DNA of 17,372 nt from JBAZAX01 sp964568625 (GTDB lineage Bacteria; Babelota; Babeliae; Babelales; RVW-14): assembly GCA_964568625.1 (NCBI GenBank), contig CAZMQG010000024.1, forward strand, positions 1 through 17,372, written 5' to 3'. The translations under genes were made by a program, and so were the position numbers. Below the pieces are notes generated by a model. That model saw only the letters and a list, made by a program, of their open reading frames with translations. It was not told where the DNA came from and ran no database searches. This document shows positions 1 through 7,598 of this stretch, one piece after another; position 1 is the first letter of the stretch; the number at the start of each line of letters is the position of its first letter.

Positions 1-929
1 TCATATCGCCCACCTGAACAGACTGAGCCAACTTCAGGAAATTCATCCAATCTGGTTTCATAAACGGTTCCGGTGTAGTAATCCAGTCCACGCGCAATTG
101 TAAGATCAAGAACAAAATTTGTAGTTGGTACACCAAACTCTTTAATAAGTTTTGATACTTTGTCCAGCTCATTAACACCGTCCATAAATTGAGAATTTTG
201 AATATTTAAATTTCTAAGTCCGGAAATAATGTCTTCGCATGAACCCATTAATTTAATAAAACTAAAAATCTGATCGATTATTTGAGCTGAAAGACCAAGC
301 TTTTGCAATTCCTCACGTACCCCTGAATCCCCAATTTTTTCAAGGCTATCAATTGATTGCATTACCGGAATGGCTTTATCTGATATTCCCAGATTTGCAA
401 AAAATCCGTTTAAAATTTTACGATTGTTGATGCGAATTGTGAATTTTTCAAAACCAAGTTTGCGAAAAATCATATATATAATACTTGGAATCTCTGCATC
501 AAAACGAATATCTAATTCACCATCACCAATCACATCTATATCGCATTGATAAAATTCACGGAAACGTCCGGCTTGCGCTCTTTCTCCTCGATAAACTTTT
601 CCCATAGCATAGCGTTTGAAAGGGAAATTAAGCTTACCATATTTATCAGCAACGTAACGTGCAAGAGGCACAGTCAAATCAAAACGCATTGCAAGATTTG
701 TATCACCCTTTTGAAACTGATAAATTTGTTTTTCAGTCTCACCGGCAACTTTTGTTAGAAGTACTTCAGCTCTTTCAAGAATTGGTGTATCCAATGGAAT
801 AAAACCAAACATCTCGTACGAATGTCGAATGGTATCAAAAAGTTTATTAAAAACCATTTGTTCTGCCGGTAATAACTCCATAAAACCTGACAGCGGATTG
901 GTTAGTATTGGATCGTTAGGTAGTGACAT
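1..929 (-). CDS. hisS: Histidyl-tRNA synthetase, N-terminal 309 codons (cut by window edge)
   Basis: Cytosolic class II aminoacyl-tRNA synthetase that charges tRNA-His with histidine. The protein starts MSLPNDPILT. The class II motif 2 region lies at about residues 104-132 and contains VYRGERAQAGRFREFYQCD, with the ATP-binding arginines. A second block, LDLTIARGLDYYTGTVYE, is the histidine-specific motif. It is followed by SVCSGGRYD at the window edge. The C-terminal anticodon-binding domain lies outside the window. The ATG at 927-929 is chosen because GAGGG sits a few bases upstream. The fully conserved motif 2 and histidine motif make HisS more likely than the catalytically dead paralogue HisZ. 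It is divergent from the HD-domain gene and probably has its own promoter. Confidence 0.95.
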   Translation of the reverse strand, partial: MSLPNDPILTNPLSGFMELLPAEQMVFNKLFDTIRHSYEMFGFIPLDTPILERAEVLLTKVAGETEKQIYQFQKGDTNLAMRFDLTVPLARYVADKYGKLNFPFKRYAMGKVYRGERAQAGRFREFYQCDIDVIGDGELDIRFDAEIPSIIYMIFRKLGFEKFTIRINNRKILNGFFANLGISDKAIPVMQSIDSLEKIGDSGVREELQKLGLSAQIIDQIFSFIKLMGSCEDIISGLRNLNIQNSQFMDGVNELDKVSKLIKEFGVPTTNFVLDLTIARGLDYYTGTVYETRLDEFPEVGSVCSGGRY

Positions 930-1005
930 ATTTCCCTCTTTTTGATAGAGCATTGCTTTATTCATAATACTTCAGACTTCAAATACAAATGTTCTTGAAA
1001 TTATG

Positions 1006-1039
1006 ATTATAAAGATAAATATTTTATTTTGCGCGTCAA
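1006..1039 (-). promoter_or_regulatory. Candidate promoter for hisS
   Basis: On the minus strand TTGACG (1034-1039) is followed, after 16 bases, by TATCTT and then immediately by a perfect TATAAT (1006-1011). Spacing from TTGACG to TATAAT is 22, too long for a standard pair, so the -10 element is ambiguous. The site lies about 75 bases upstream of the hisS ATG. Confidence 0.35.
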
Positions 1040-1101
1040 GCTTAAAAAAACGATTAATTACCGATTAATCATAGGATATTAATATATTTACTGCCATAAT
1101 C

Positions 1102-1131
1102 TTCCCAATTTTTAGATTTTTGTTTTATAAT
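1102..1131 (+). promoter_or_regulatory. Candidate promoter for the HD-domain gene
   Basis: A consensus -10 TATAAT (1126-1131) is preceded, 18 bases upstream, by TTCCCA (1102-1107), which matches TTGACA at four of six positions. The -10 lies about 50 bases before the ATG at 1180. Assigned by sequence resemblance to sigma70 promoters only. Confidence 0.4.
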
Positions 1132-1179
1132 GACAATCGTTAAAAACCAATCTTACATGGTTTAAGAGAAAGTCTCATA

Positions 1180-2211
1180 ATGCATAATGAAATCATAATT
1201 CAAACCACATATGGCAACTTTGAAATTGGCCAACCATTTGTCGATTTAATAAATTCACCGGCTATGCAACGGCTAAAAAAAATCTCAATGGGAGGGATAA
1301 CAAATTTTGTAAAAGATTCAGATTATAAAGATTACTGTCGTTATGAACATTCCCTAAATGTCCTAGCTTTATTAATAAAATATGGGGCAAATAAGGAAGA
1401 ACAAATAGCTGGACTTTTACACGATGTCTCTCATACGGCATTTTCGCACGTAGGAGATATTTTATTTCGAGGCACACAGAACGAGTGTTATCAAGATGAT
1501 GTACACGAATGGTTTTTAAAACATCAAGAAATTGATAGTCTTCTTGAAAAATATAATATTTCAATAAATGCAATACTACATAAAGAAGGTGATTTTAAAA
1601 GACTAGAACAAGACCTCCCTGACATTTGCATCGATCGACTAGATTATAATATTCAAGTAGCTCTAAATAATAAAATTATAAGCACACAAGAATTGAATCA
1701 ATTACTGGAAAGCCTAAAATTTGAAAATAATAAATGGTTTTTTATAGACATAGAAATGGCCAAATTGTTTGCTAAAATTCCACTTTATTTCAATGAAAAC
1801 TATTGGTCATCACCAAGCCAAATTCTTGCGTACTCTCTAACCGCTAATGCAATGCAACGAGCAATGGATCTTAAAATTTTAACAACTGATGAAATTCATT
1901 TTTCTGATGATTTGACTGTATGGCAAAAATTGAAAAATTGTAACGATAGGCAAATTTTACAATACTTAAATCAAGTTGAAAACATTAAGCAAATTTTTAA
2001 ACTAAGTACTCATAATGATTGCGACATGATTCTAAAGGGAAAGTTCAGAGGAATTGATCCATGGGTTAGTATTCCCCATATGGAAAGCACATCTCCTAAA
2101 ATTGATAAACACTTCGTCAGGCTCACTGATCTTGATTCCGAATTTAAATCTGAATTTGAGCGTGTTAAAAATATTATCAATTCAGGTTGGCCAATAAAAT
2201 TCATGCTCTAA
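1180..2211 (+). CDS. HD-domain phosphohydrolase (COG1078/SAMHD1-like)
   Basis: A metal-dependent HD-superfamily phosphohydrolase, probably cytosolic, 343 residues. The metal-binding set is visible: H57 in RYEHSLNV, H81-D82 in GLLHDVSHTAFSH, and D152 in CIDRLDY. This pattern (EHSLxV, LLHDxxHxxFSH, DRLDY) is that of the COG1078 group, which includes dNTP triphosphohydrolases related to SAMHD1 and dGTPases. An N-terminal segment, INSPAMQRLKKI, resembles the start of those proteins. Substrate cannot be read from the sequence; a deoxynucleotide or other nucleotide is the family-based guess. The C-terminal half (from about residue 200) has no motif I recognise. No strong Shine-Dalgarno is seen; AAGAGA lies about 10 bases before the ATG. 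It appears to be a single-gene unit, with a separate promoter candidate before the next gene. Confidence 0.8.
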   Translation: MHNEIIIQTTYGNFEIGQPFVDLINSPAMQRLKKISMGGITNFVKDSDYKDYCRYEHSLNVLALLIKYGANKEEQIAGLLHDVSHTAFSHVGDILFRGTQNECYQDDVHEWFLKHQEIDSLLEKYNISINAILHKEGDFKRLEQDLPDICIDRLDYNIQVALNNKIISTQELNQLLESLKFENNKWFFIDIEMAKLFAKIPLYFNENYWSSPSQILAYSLTANAMQRAMDLKILTTDEIHFSDDLTVWQKLKNCNDRQILQYLNQVENIKQIFKLSTHNDCDMILKGKFRGIDPWVSIPHMESTSPKIDKHFVRLTDLDSEFKSEFERVKNIINSGWPIKFML

Positions 2212-2225
2212 AAAACAAAACATTC

Positions 2226-2253
2226 TTGCATTTACATTAATGCTAATTATACT
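2226..2253 (+). promoter_or_regulatory. Candidate promoter for the RING-H2 gene
   Basis: TTGCAT (2226-2231), 16-base spacer, TATACT (2248-2253). The -10 matches TATAAT at five of six positions and lies about 50 bases before the ATG at 2304. An AGGAG ribosome binding site follows at 2291-2295. Confidence 0.4.
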
Positions 2254-2303
2254 TTCCTGAAAAGAAACTCGATTTAAAATTCAAAAAATCAGGAGTATAT
2301 TTT

Positions 2304-3470
2304 ATGAACTTCAGAACATTTTTTTTTACAATCTGCTTGATGAACTTATTCACGGGATTAACTGTTTCAAACGCCTCATGCCAAACAATTCACAAAGACG
2401 ACCTCAAATACACTGTTAAAGACATTGCAGACAATTATATTAAATCAAAAAACATAGATCTCTACACTCTGCCTGCAAAAATACAAGAGGATTATGAAAA
2501 CAGTCTCACAATCGCAGAGAATTTATTAATTGAAATCTGTTGGAACAAGGGAAATCTTTACATCTCTTATAATCAGGTAGAAAAAACCACAAAAGAAGAA
2601 GTTGATAAATTTATAAGAATAGCAAAAAATGTTGTATTGAAATCGGATATTGATCAAAAAATTAATGATTCAGTATGTGATTTAACGCACAAAAATGGCT
2701 TGGTAAAAAACGATCTTAAAAAAAACGCAGAACAGGAATATGAATCTCGACTACAAAAAGTCAAAACTAAAATGAGTAAAATAATGTCAGACAATTTTTG
2801 CACTTTTGTATACATGGGAGAAATTGATACTGCGGTTTGCGACGAATTCACCCCTCTAATAAAAAGAATTCAATCTCAAAGCAAAAACTCCACAACTCAA
2901 TCGAGCCGTACTTCATCAGGAGGTTTTTGGGACTGGCTATTTGGAATAAGCACACAAACTAACACCCAATCTAATACATCAGGGAAAGACTCTAAAACAA
3001 GTTCAAACACAGACCACAAATACAACAAATATAACGACTACGACAAAATTTATAGCTATGAAATAGATGAGAAAGTCCTTGAAATTTCGAATCAAATTTT
3101 GATAGAAAATAATTATAATGTTGAAACGATTCCAGCCAGGGTTGTTTCTGATTACAGTGATGCAATCCAAAAAATCATAACACAAACTAAGAATAAAATT
3201 GGATATAATTACAGTATCTATGCTTACGAAATTAAAGATTTAGCGAAAAAAGAAATCAAACCCATAATCGACAAAATTAAATACAAAGGCGAAGTATGCA
3301 GCATCTGTTTGGACGAAATTAAATCAAGACAAACACTTAGTGTTTTAAATTGCGGTCATTTTTTCCATAAAAATTGTATGCAAACTTCGCTTAACTACAA
3401 AAATCAATGCCCTCTATGTGGAACATATGTAAATAAAATTGATCACACAGAAACAGTCCCTCTGCAGTAA
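2304..3470 (+). CDS. Exported triple-repeat protein with C-terminal RING-H2 finger; candidate host ubiquitin-ligase effector
   Basis: A 388-residue protein with an N-terminal signal sequence (FFFTICLMNLFTGLTVSNASC, residues about 6-26) and a RING-H2 finger at 332-372. The ligands are C332, C335, C350, H352, H355, C358, C369 and C372, that is C-x2-C-x14-C-x1-H-x2-H-x2-C-x10-C-x2-C. In eukaryotes this fold recruits ubiquitin E2 enzymes; in bacteria such domains are typical of proteins acting in a eukaryotic host. Residues about 36-107, 115-190 and 253-327 are three diverged copies of one helical repeat (TLPAKIQEDYENSL, KKNAEQEYESRL, TIPARVVSDYSDAI). A Ser/Thr/Asn-rich linker (about 191-247) with the hydrophobic patch GGFWDWLFGI separates copies two and three. 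AGGAG at 2291-2295 supports the ATG. Export route and ligase activity are inference; E2 binding cannot be judged from sequence alone. Confidence 0.8.
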   Translation: MNFRTFFFTICLMNLFTGLTVSNASCQTIHKDDLKYTVKDIADNYIKSKNIDLYTLPAKIQEDYENSLTIAENLLIEICWNKGNLYISYNQVEKTTKEEVDKFIRIAKNVVLKSDIDQKINDSVCDLTHKNGLVKNDLKKNAEQEYESRLQKVKTKMSKIMSDNFCTFVYMGEIDTAVCDEFTPLIKRIQSQSKNSTTQSSRTSSGGFWDWLFGISTQTNTQSNTSGKDSKTSSNTDHKYNKYNDYDKIYSYEIDEKVLEISNQILIENNYNVETIPARVVSDYSDAIQKIITQTKNKIGYNYSIYAYEIKDLAKKEIKPIIDKIKYKGEVCSICLDEIKSRQTLSVLNCGHFFHKNCMQTSLNYKNQCPLCGTYVNKIDHTETVPLQ

Positions 3471-3537
3471 AAACAATATATTTAACGAAGGGGCCCTAAA
3501 AAGCGCCCAATCTTGATAGAAACAATTTGGATAAGTC

Positions 3538-4392
3538 ATGAAAATTTATAAATTCCTGTTATCGTCTTTTTGCCTATTTATTACAAACATATATGCAATG
3601 GAATCAAGGTTGCATTCGCCATTATCACTATTTCCAGACAATATAAACATTGGACAAATCAATTTTAAAAAAAGAGGGCATCTTGCTCCAAAAATCAAAA
3701 ATCCATACGATTTCATTGTTTACTACTCCGCAACATGCCAAGATCCAACAATATCCGGAATTTTATGCTCGCTTCATTTTTATCCAAATGCTATAGGTTC
3801 ATTACAATGCCTCGAAAATGCCATATTTTCCATAAGCGACAATTCTTTTTCAGTCGAGCGTAAACGCACACAAACAAATACAATCACACTTCACTTTAAT
3901 GATATTTCAGAATTAAACCCGGGGAAAATTATAGAAATTTTAGAGATTGCTTTTCTGCAACATAAAATCAGCATAAGCCACCAAATCCCATCCTCTCTGG
4001 AAAATTTAATTTTTGAATGTCATGCGTTCAAATTTAAGAAAATCGTTACGCTAAAAACCAATCCTATCGATTGTATAATTTACTATGAACTAATTAATCC
4101 GGAATGCATTTTTGATAAATTAATTAACGTAGTTTATTCTTTGCATTTTTACAAAGATGCTTCTACTAACTCATATATATGCCTAGCAAATTCCACATGC
4201 ATACTAAAACAAACATCCAGTTCTATCTTCTTCCACAATAACCCTTTTCTCCCTCAGCAAAATAAAGTTTTTATAACGACAGAAACTTTCGATTGCACAT
4301 CAGAATTAGATAGCAATCTAGTTTTGAAAATTTTAATGGATTTGCATCAATTCACAATAAACGAAGCTACCTCACCCATCTCAAGTTTTTAA
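3538..4392 (+). CDS. Exported protein of two tandem copies of an unrecognised domain
   Basis: I do not recognise this family. The 284-residue product begins with a clear signal peptide (FLLSSFCLFITNIYA, probable cleavage after A20). The mature part is an internal duplication of about 100 residues. Copy A (about 50-145) contains YDFIVYYSATC, CSLHFYPNA and CLENAIFSI; copy B (about 167-275) contains IDCIIYYELI, YSLHFYKDA and CLANSTCIL. Each copy ends in a short helix-like segment (IIEILEIAFLQHKI; LVLKILMDLHQFTI). The strand-rich pattern and cysteines suggest a beta-sandwich-like exported domain, which is inference. The gene starts 67 bases after the RING-H2 gene and has no strong ribosome binding site (GGAT near the ATG), so it may be cotranscribed with it. 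Confidence 0.7.
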   Translation: MKIYKFLLSSFCLFITNIYAMESRLHSPLSLFPDNINIGQINFKKRGHLAPKIKNPYDFIVYYSATCQDPTISGILCSLHFYPNAIGSLQCLENAIFSISDNSFSVERKRTQTNTITLHFNDISELNPGKIIEILEIAFLQHKISISHQIPSSLENLIFECHAFKFKKIVTLKTNPIDCIIYYELINPECIFDKLINVVYSLHFYKDASTNSYICLANSTCILKQTSSSIFFHNNPFLPQQNKVFITTETFDCTSELDSNLVLKILMDLHQFTINEATSPISSF

Positions 4393-4412
4393 GAAAAACT
4401 TTGGATAATTAT

Positions 4413-4464
4413 AGGCGTTTGAAATTTTCATGCATCCCTGCTAGCTTTCAATGTATGTATGCCT
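4413..4464. repeat. Interrupted inverted repeat between two exported-protein genes
   Basis: AGGC (4413-4416) pairs with GCCT (4461-4464), and TTGAAA (4419-4424) pairs with TTTCAA (4446-4451). The interior loop is asymmetric (2 against 9 bases) and the apical loop is 21 bases. No T-run follows on the plus strand, so it is not a convincing terminator. It may be a 3' UTR structure or chance. Confidence 0.25.
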
Positions 4465-4500
4465 GTAAACTTTAATACAATAAATTAAAAGATTGTTAAA

Positions 4501-5394
4501 ATGTATCCAAAGACAAAATTTCTACTTTTTATATTGATATTGCTCGGCACGACAAACACACCATTACAAAGCGGTTGGTTATTTAATAAATTTTCACATG
4601 TACCGTTCAAACAAATTGAAACCTACAGTGAAATAACTGATATATTTAACGCCTGCGACGAAAACACACTTATTACATTCGATGTTGATAGTACATTGAT
4701 CATGTCGCACGATGTTATGGCAAATTTTGAATTTCCATCAGTATGGTTTGCAATTCGAGCACTACTCAAATATCCAGAGCTCATCTGGAACAAAAATTCG
4801 ATAGAACCCATCTTAAGTGTTGTGTTTGAACAGGCAGAGCGTTTCGTTTTTGATCCTGACATTGTCCGTATCATTAAACAATTACAAAAACAAAGCTGTA
4901 AAACAGTTGCTCTGACAATGATGTGGAATGGCGCTTATGGAAATATTAAAAACATGCCAGAGTGGCGAGCAAGCATGTTAAATAAATTTGGCATCAATTT
5001 TGATGGACAATTTTCAGATGCAGAATTTAAAACTCTTCCTGAGAATAGAGGGTTGCATCCCTGTCTTTACAAGGGTATCGTTTGCACTAATCATATAGAT
5101 AAGGGAAAAGTCCTAGGAGCGTTTTTGGATCACAATAAATTTAAACCTACATTTATCATCTCTTTTGATGATCAAAACAAACAGCTTAATTCTATTGCAA
5201 AAGAATGCGCTAAAAGAAAAATTGCCTTTTCAGGTTATCAAATGGTTGGATGGAAAAAATACTGCAATAAGTGGAATACTAATAGAGCTCTTTTGCAACT
5301 TGATTTTCTTATGAATGACAAAATATGGCTAACTGATAAAGAAGCAGATGCAATACTTTCAGGCGAAATAAAAACCGTACAAAAACAAATTTAA
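4501..5394 (+). CDS. Exported DUF2608-type HAD-superfamily protein
   Basis: A 297-residue protein with a signal sequence (FLLFILILLGTTNTPLQS, residues about 7-24) and a haloacid-dehalogenase fold. HAD motif I is TFDVDSTLI with nucleophile D61 and acid/base D63. Motif II is T139 in VALTMMWNG. The motif III lysine is probably K201 or K203 in HIDKGKVLG. Motif IV is D223-D224 in FIISFDDQNKQ. All catalytic residues are present, so phosphatase activity is plausible. The large insertion between motifs I and II and the overall layout match DUF2608, a family I know from Legionella-like and Dependentiae-like intracellular bacteria. The exported location suggests a substrate in the periplasm or host; none can be named. 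Its neighbours are other exported orphans. No clear Shine-Dalgarno precedes the ATG. Confidence 0.78.
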   Translation: MYPKTKFLLFILILLGTTNTPLQSGWLFNKFSHVPFKQIETYSEITDIFNACDENTLITFDVDSTLIMSHDVMANFEFPSVWFAIRALLKYPELIWNKNSIEPILSVVFEQAERFVFDPDIVRIIKQLQKQSCKTVALTMMWNGAYGNIKNMPEWRASMLNKFGINFDGQFSDAEFKTLPENRGLHPCLYKGIVCTNHIDKGKVLGAFLDHNKFKPTFIISFDDQNKQLNSIAKECAKRKIAFSGYQMVGWKKYCNKWNTNRALLQLDFLMNDKIWLTDKEADAILSGEIKTVQKQI

Positions 5395-5437
5395 ATATTT
5401 TGCACAGTAAAGAAAAACAATCCAAACGGAAATAATT

Positions 5438-6013
5438 ATGTTTTCAGAAAACACAAATGACTCTACTACATTTAAAGCATTGGATTTATCTAACTCATCG
5501 TTAGAAAATTATTCTTTTACCAACTGCACCTTTGAAAATTGTATTTTTATAAATAGTTTATGGCGAAATGCAAAATTTTATTCATGTAATTTTATTTATT
5601 GCAATATAAGCTTAATTAAGGTTGATGGATGCTTTTTGCAAGATGTTAATTTTGATGAATGTAAACTCGTTTGTATCGAATTTCATAAATGTAACAAAAC
5701 ATTCTTTTTGATCAATATTAAACAAAGCATCGCTTTGAACTGTAATTTTTCTGATTTAACCATGAAACGAACATCCTTTCATAAGAGCCATATAAAGGAA
5801 TGCCACTTTACCAATACACAATTAAGTGAATCTAATTTTACGAATACTGACCTACAAGGATCAACTTTTCATAATTGCAAACTCGATAAGGCAGACTTTC
5901 GCAACGCCAAAAATTATGTTATCAATCTTCAAGCCAATACCGCAAAAAAGGCTAAATTTTCTTATCCTGAAGTTATGAATCTAGTAAAATTCTTTGACAT
6001 CATTATTGAATAA
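5438..6013 (+). CDS. Pentapeptide-repeat protein
   Basis: A 191-residue protein made almost wholly of pentapeptide repeats: runs such as CTFENCIFINS, CNFSDL, SNFTNTDLQGSTF and CKLDKADFRNA place Phe or Leu every fifth residue, with many Cys and Asn between. Such chains fold as a right-handed quadrilateral beta-helix. The C-terminal cap (NYVINLQ...KKAKFSYPEVMNLVKFFDIIIE) matches the usual ending of the short Qnr/McbG-like pentapeptide proteins, some of which protect DNA gyrase; activity here cannot be inferred. No signal peptide is visible, unlike the preceding genes. The start 43 bases after the DUF2608 gene suggests cotranscription; only a weak GGA precedes the ATG. Confidence 0.8.
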   Translation: MFSENTNDSTTFKALDLSNSSLENYSFTNCTFENCIFINSLWRNAKFYSCNFIYCNISLIKVDGCFLQDVNFDECKLVCIEFHKCNKTFFLINIKQSIALNCNFSDLTMKRTSFHKSHIKECHFTNTQLSESNFTNTDLQGSTFHNCKLDKADFRNAKNYVINLQANTAKKAKFSYPEVMNLVKFFDIIIE

Positions 6014-6027
6014 ACGATAAATCAAAA

Positions 6028-6049
6028 TTAGTACATTAGTACTTACTAA
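6028..6049. terminator. Weak inverted repeat between convergent genes
   Basis: TTAGTA (6028-6033) and TACTAA (6044-6049) are inverted, with a nested AGTAC-ATTA-GTACT hairpin at 6030-6043. It lies in the 45-base gap between the pentapeptide gene and the convergent exported orphan, where a bidirectional terminator would be expected. There is no strong GC stem, so the call is tentative. Confidence 0.25.
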
Positions 6050-6058
6050 ATAAGAATT

Positions 6059-6706
6059 TTATACATATTTAAATCTAAACGTTTGATTAAATTTTTGCAC
6101 TACATCGCTCTTAACCCAAAGGAAAACTATTTCTTCTTTTTCGCGAGGGAAGCTATCAAAATCACTGCTAATAATCTCATTATTAAACCCAAATTTTTTA
6201 GCCAAACTCATTATCAAATCAGATTCGCCTTGTAATCGTTTTGTTTTAAAAAAAGCCAAATAACTTTTAGAAATATTTGGATAAACTAAGCTTCCAGATT
6301 CACCAGATTTAATAAAAATCCAACCATGTTTTAAACTTTCTATTACATTTGTATACATACGTTTAAGCCGCATATAAATATCATCTTTGTAATCAAACGT
6401 ACCCTCAGAAGGCAACAAAATTAATTCATTTTTATATGAAGATCTACTCGCACAAACCGACAATCCAAGTCCAATATTCAAAGTTAAATATGCACAAATT
6501 TCACCATCAATCAAATATTCAATTGATAATGATCTGCGACTCACATCAAATTGATCACATTTTTGCTGAAATAAATTCATCATTAAATATGCACACATAT
6601 CTGGAATATCATCCATATTCTTTATAGTCTCAGGGTATTCTATCCCACAAAACAAACTCGTACATAATAAACATATAAAAACTATAACCAATCTTTTTTT
6701 GTTCAT
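6059..6706 (-). CDS. Exported protein of unknown function
   Basis: Not recognised. The 215-residue product starts MNKKRLVIVFICLLCTSLFC, a short positively charged head and hydrophobic core typical of a signal peptide. This start is preferred over an ATG seven codons upstream because the signal peptide then begins with the charged residues. The mature part is mixed alpha/beta with aromatic patches (GWIFIKSGESGSLVYP, YLAFFKTKRLQGES) and a basic C-terminus (FRFKYV). No catalytic motif or internal repeat was found. It runs opposite to the effector-like genes at 2304-6013 but shares their exported, orphan character. Confidence 0.6.
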   Translation of the reverse strand: MNKKRLVIVFICLLCTSLFCGIEYPETIKNMDDIPDMCAYLMMNLFQQKCDQFDVSRRSLSIEYLIDGEICAYLTLNIGLGLSVCASRSSYKNELILLPSEGTFDYKDDIYMRLKRMYTNVIESLKHGWIFIKSGESGSLVYPNISKSYLAFFKTKRLQGESDLIMSLAKKFGFNNEIISSDFDSFPREKEEIVFLWVKSDVVQKFNQTFRFKYV

Positions 6707-6759
6707 AAATTCCAGCCTTAACAACATAATTTGTAATATTAATAATTGACATGGCTTAA

Positions 6760-6789
6760 ACTATAAATTAAAACACCATTTAATTGCAA
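6760..6789 (-). promoter_or_regulatory. Candidate promoter for the exported orphan at 6059-6706
   Basis: On the minus strand TTGCAA (6784-6789), an 18-base spacer, then TATAGT (6760-6765), five of six against TATAAT. It lies about 54 bases before the chosen ATG. Confidence 0.35.
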
Positions 6790-6857
6790 GACAACAATGC
6801 ATTACATACTAAAAAATCAACCTAATGAACTACAAATTTGAGTAATATATTTAAAAA

Positions 6858-6886
6858 TTGATACGAAAAACTCTATATGATATTTT
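6858..6886 (+). promoter_or_regulatory. Candidate promoter for the methyltransferase-cdd1 pair
   Basis: TTGATA (6858-6863), a 17-base spacer, then TATTTT (6881-6886). The arrangement matches the candidate before the AAA ATPase gene (TTGATC, 17, TATTTT), which strengthens both slightly. The ribosome binding site AGAGG follows at 6941-6945. Confidence 0.4.
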
Positions 6887-6950
6887 GTAACCGAAGCGTA
6901 CTATTTTGTATATCTTCCATTTAAACTAAAACTTTTTTATAGAGGTATCT

Positions 6951-7598
6951 ATGAAGGTAATCATGCTTATTGTTCCTGGATTAGTAATTCTAGCATTTTT
7001 AATCGGCATTATATGGCGATTTTCTTCTCGTCGGCTAACCATACCTTGCCCATCCTGGCTGAGCTGGATGGTTGAACTCGACAATCCATTCACCAAAACC
7101 AATCGAGCTAACGTCATTATCGGACACCTTGGCCTTGAATCCGGAATGAAAGTCCTTGACGCGGGTTGCGGCCCTGGACGGCTCACAATTCCAGTTGCAC
7201 AAAAAATTGGCCCACAAGGGGAAGTCGTTGCAGTAGATATGCAACCCGAGATGTTGCAACGTGTTCAACAAAAAGCAAATGCTGCAAATTTGCATAATAT
7301 TCGATTTCTTCAAGCCAAGATAGGCGATGACAAACTTGGCCACAGTCAATATGATAGAGCATTACTTGTAACAGTATTGGGTGAAATACCTGATCGTGAA
7401 GCTGCATTGAAAGCAATATTTAATGCACTCAAACCCGGTGGTATATTGTCAGTTACAGAGGTGATATTTGACCCACATTTTCAGAGCAGAAAAACGGTTC
7501 TTAAATTGGCCAAATCAGTTGGCTTTAAACAAAAAAATATCATCGGAAATCGATTCGCATTTACCATGCATTTAGAAAAACCAATAAACTCGAAATGA
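6951..7598 (+). CDS. Membrane-anchored class I SAM-dependent methyltransferase
   Basis: A 215-residue Rossmann-fold methyltransferase. A hydrophobic N-terminal segment (residues 3-22, ending in WRFSSRR) should anchor it in the inner membrane with the enzyme on the cytosolic side. The SAM-binding motif I is VLDAGCGPG (68-76), the acidic residue of motif II is D96 in VVAVDMQ, and the late motif is LKPGGILSVTE (about 160-170). The layout is that of COG2226 (UbiE-like) enzymes. The substrate is unknown; lipids or quinones are common for anchored members, but this is inference. AGAGG five bases before the ATG is a good ribosome binding site. Its last codons overlap the next gene by four bases (ATGA), so the two are translationally coupled. 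Confidence 0.8.
   Translation: MKVIMLIVPGLVILAFLIGIIWRFSSRRLTIPCPSWLSWMVELDNPFTKTNRANVIIGHLGLESGMKVLDAGCGPGRLTIPVAQKIGPQGEVVAVDMQPEMLQRVQQKANAANLHNIRFLQAKIGDDKLGHSQYDRALLVTVLGEIPDREAALKAIFNALKPGGILSVTEVIFDPHFQSRKTVLKLAKSVGFKQKNIIGNRFAFTMHLEKPINSK

Noticed and set aside
1051..1070. Direct repeat CGATTAAT x2 in the hisS/HD intergenic region, as an operator
   Set aside because: Two short AT-rich copies with no regulator nearby and no counterpart elsewhere that I saw.
3490..3510. GC-rich clump GGGGCCC...GCGCCC between the RING-H2 gene and the next gene, as a terminator
   Set aside because: Only four clean pairs plus a mismatch, and no T-run follows; the downstream gene is on the same strand and may be cotranscribed.
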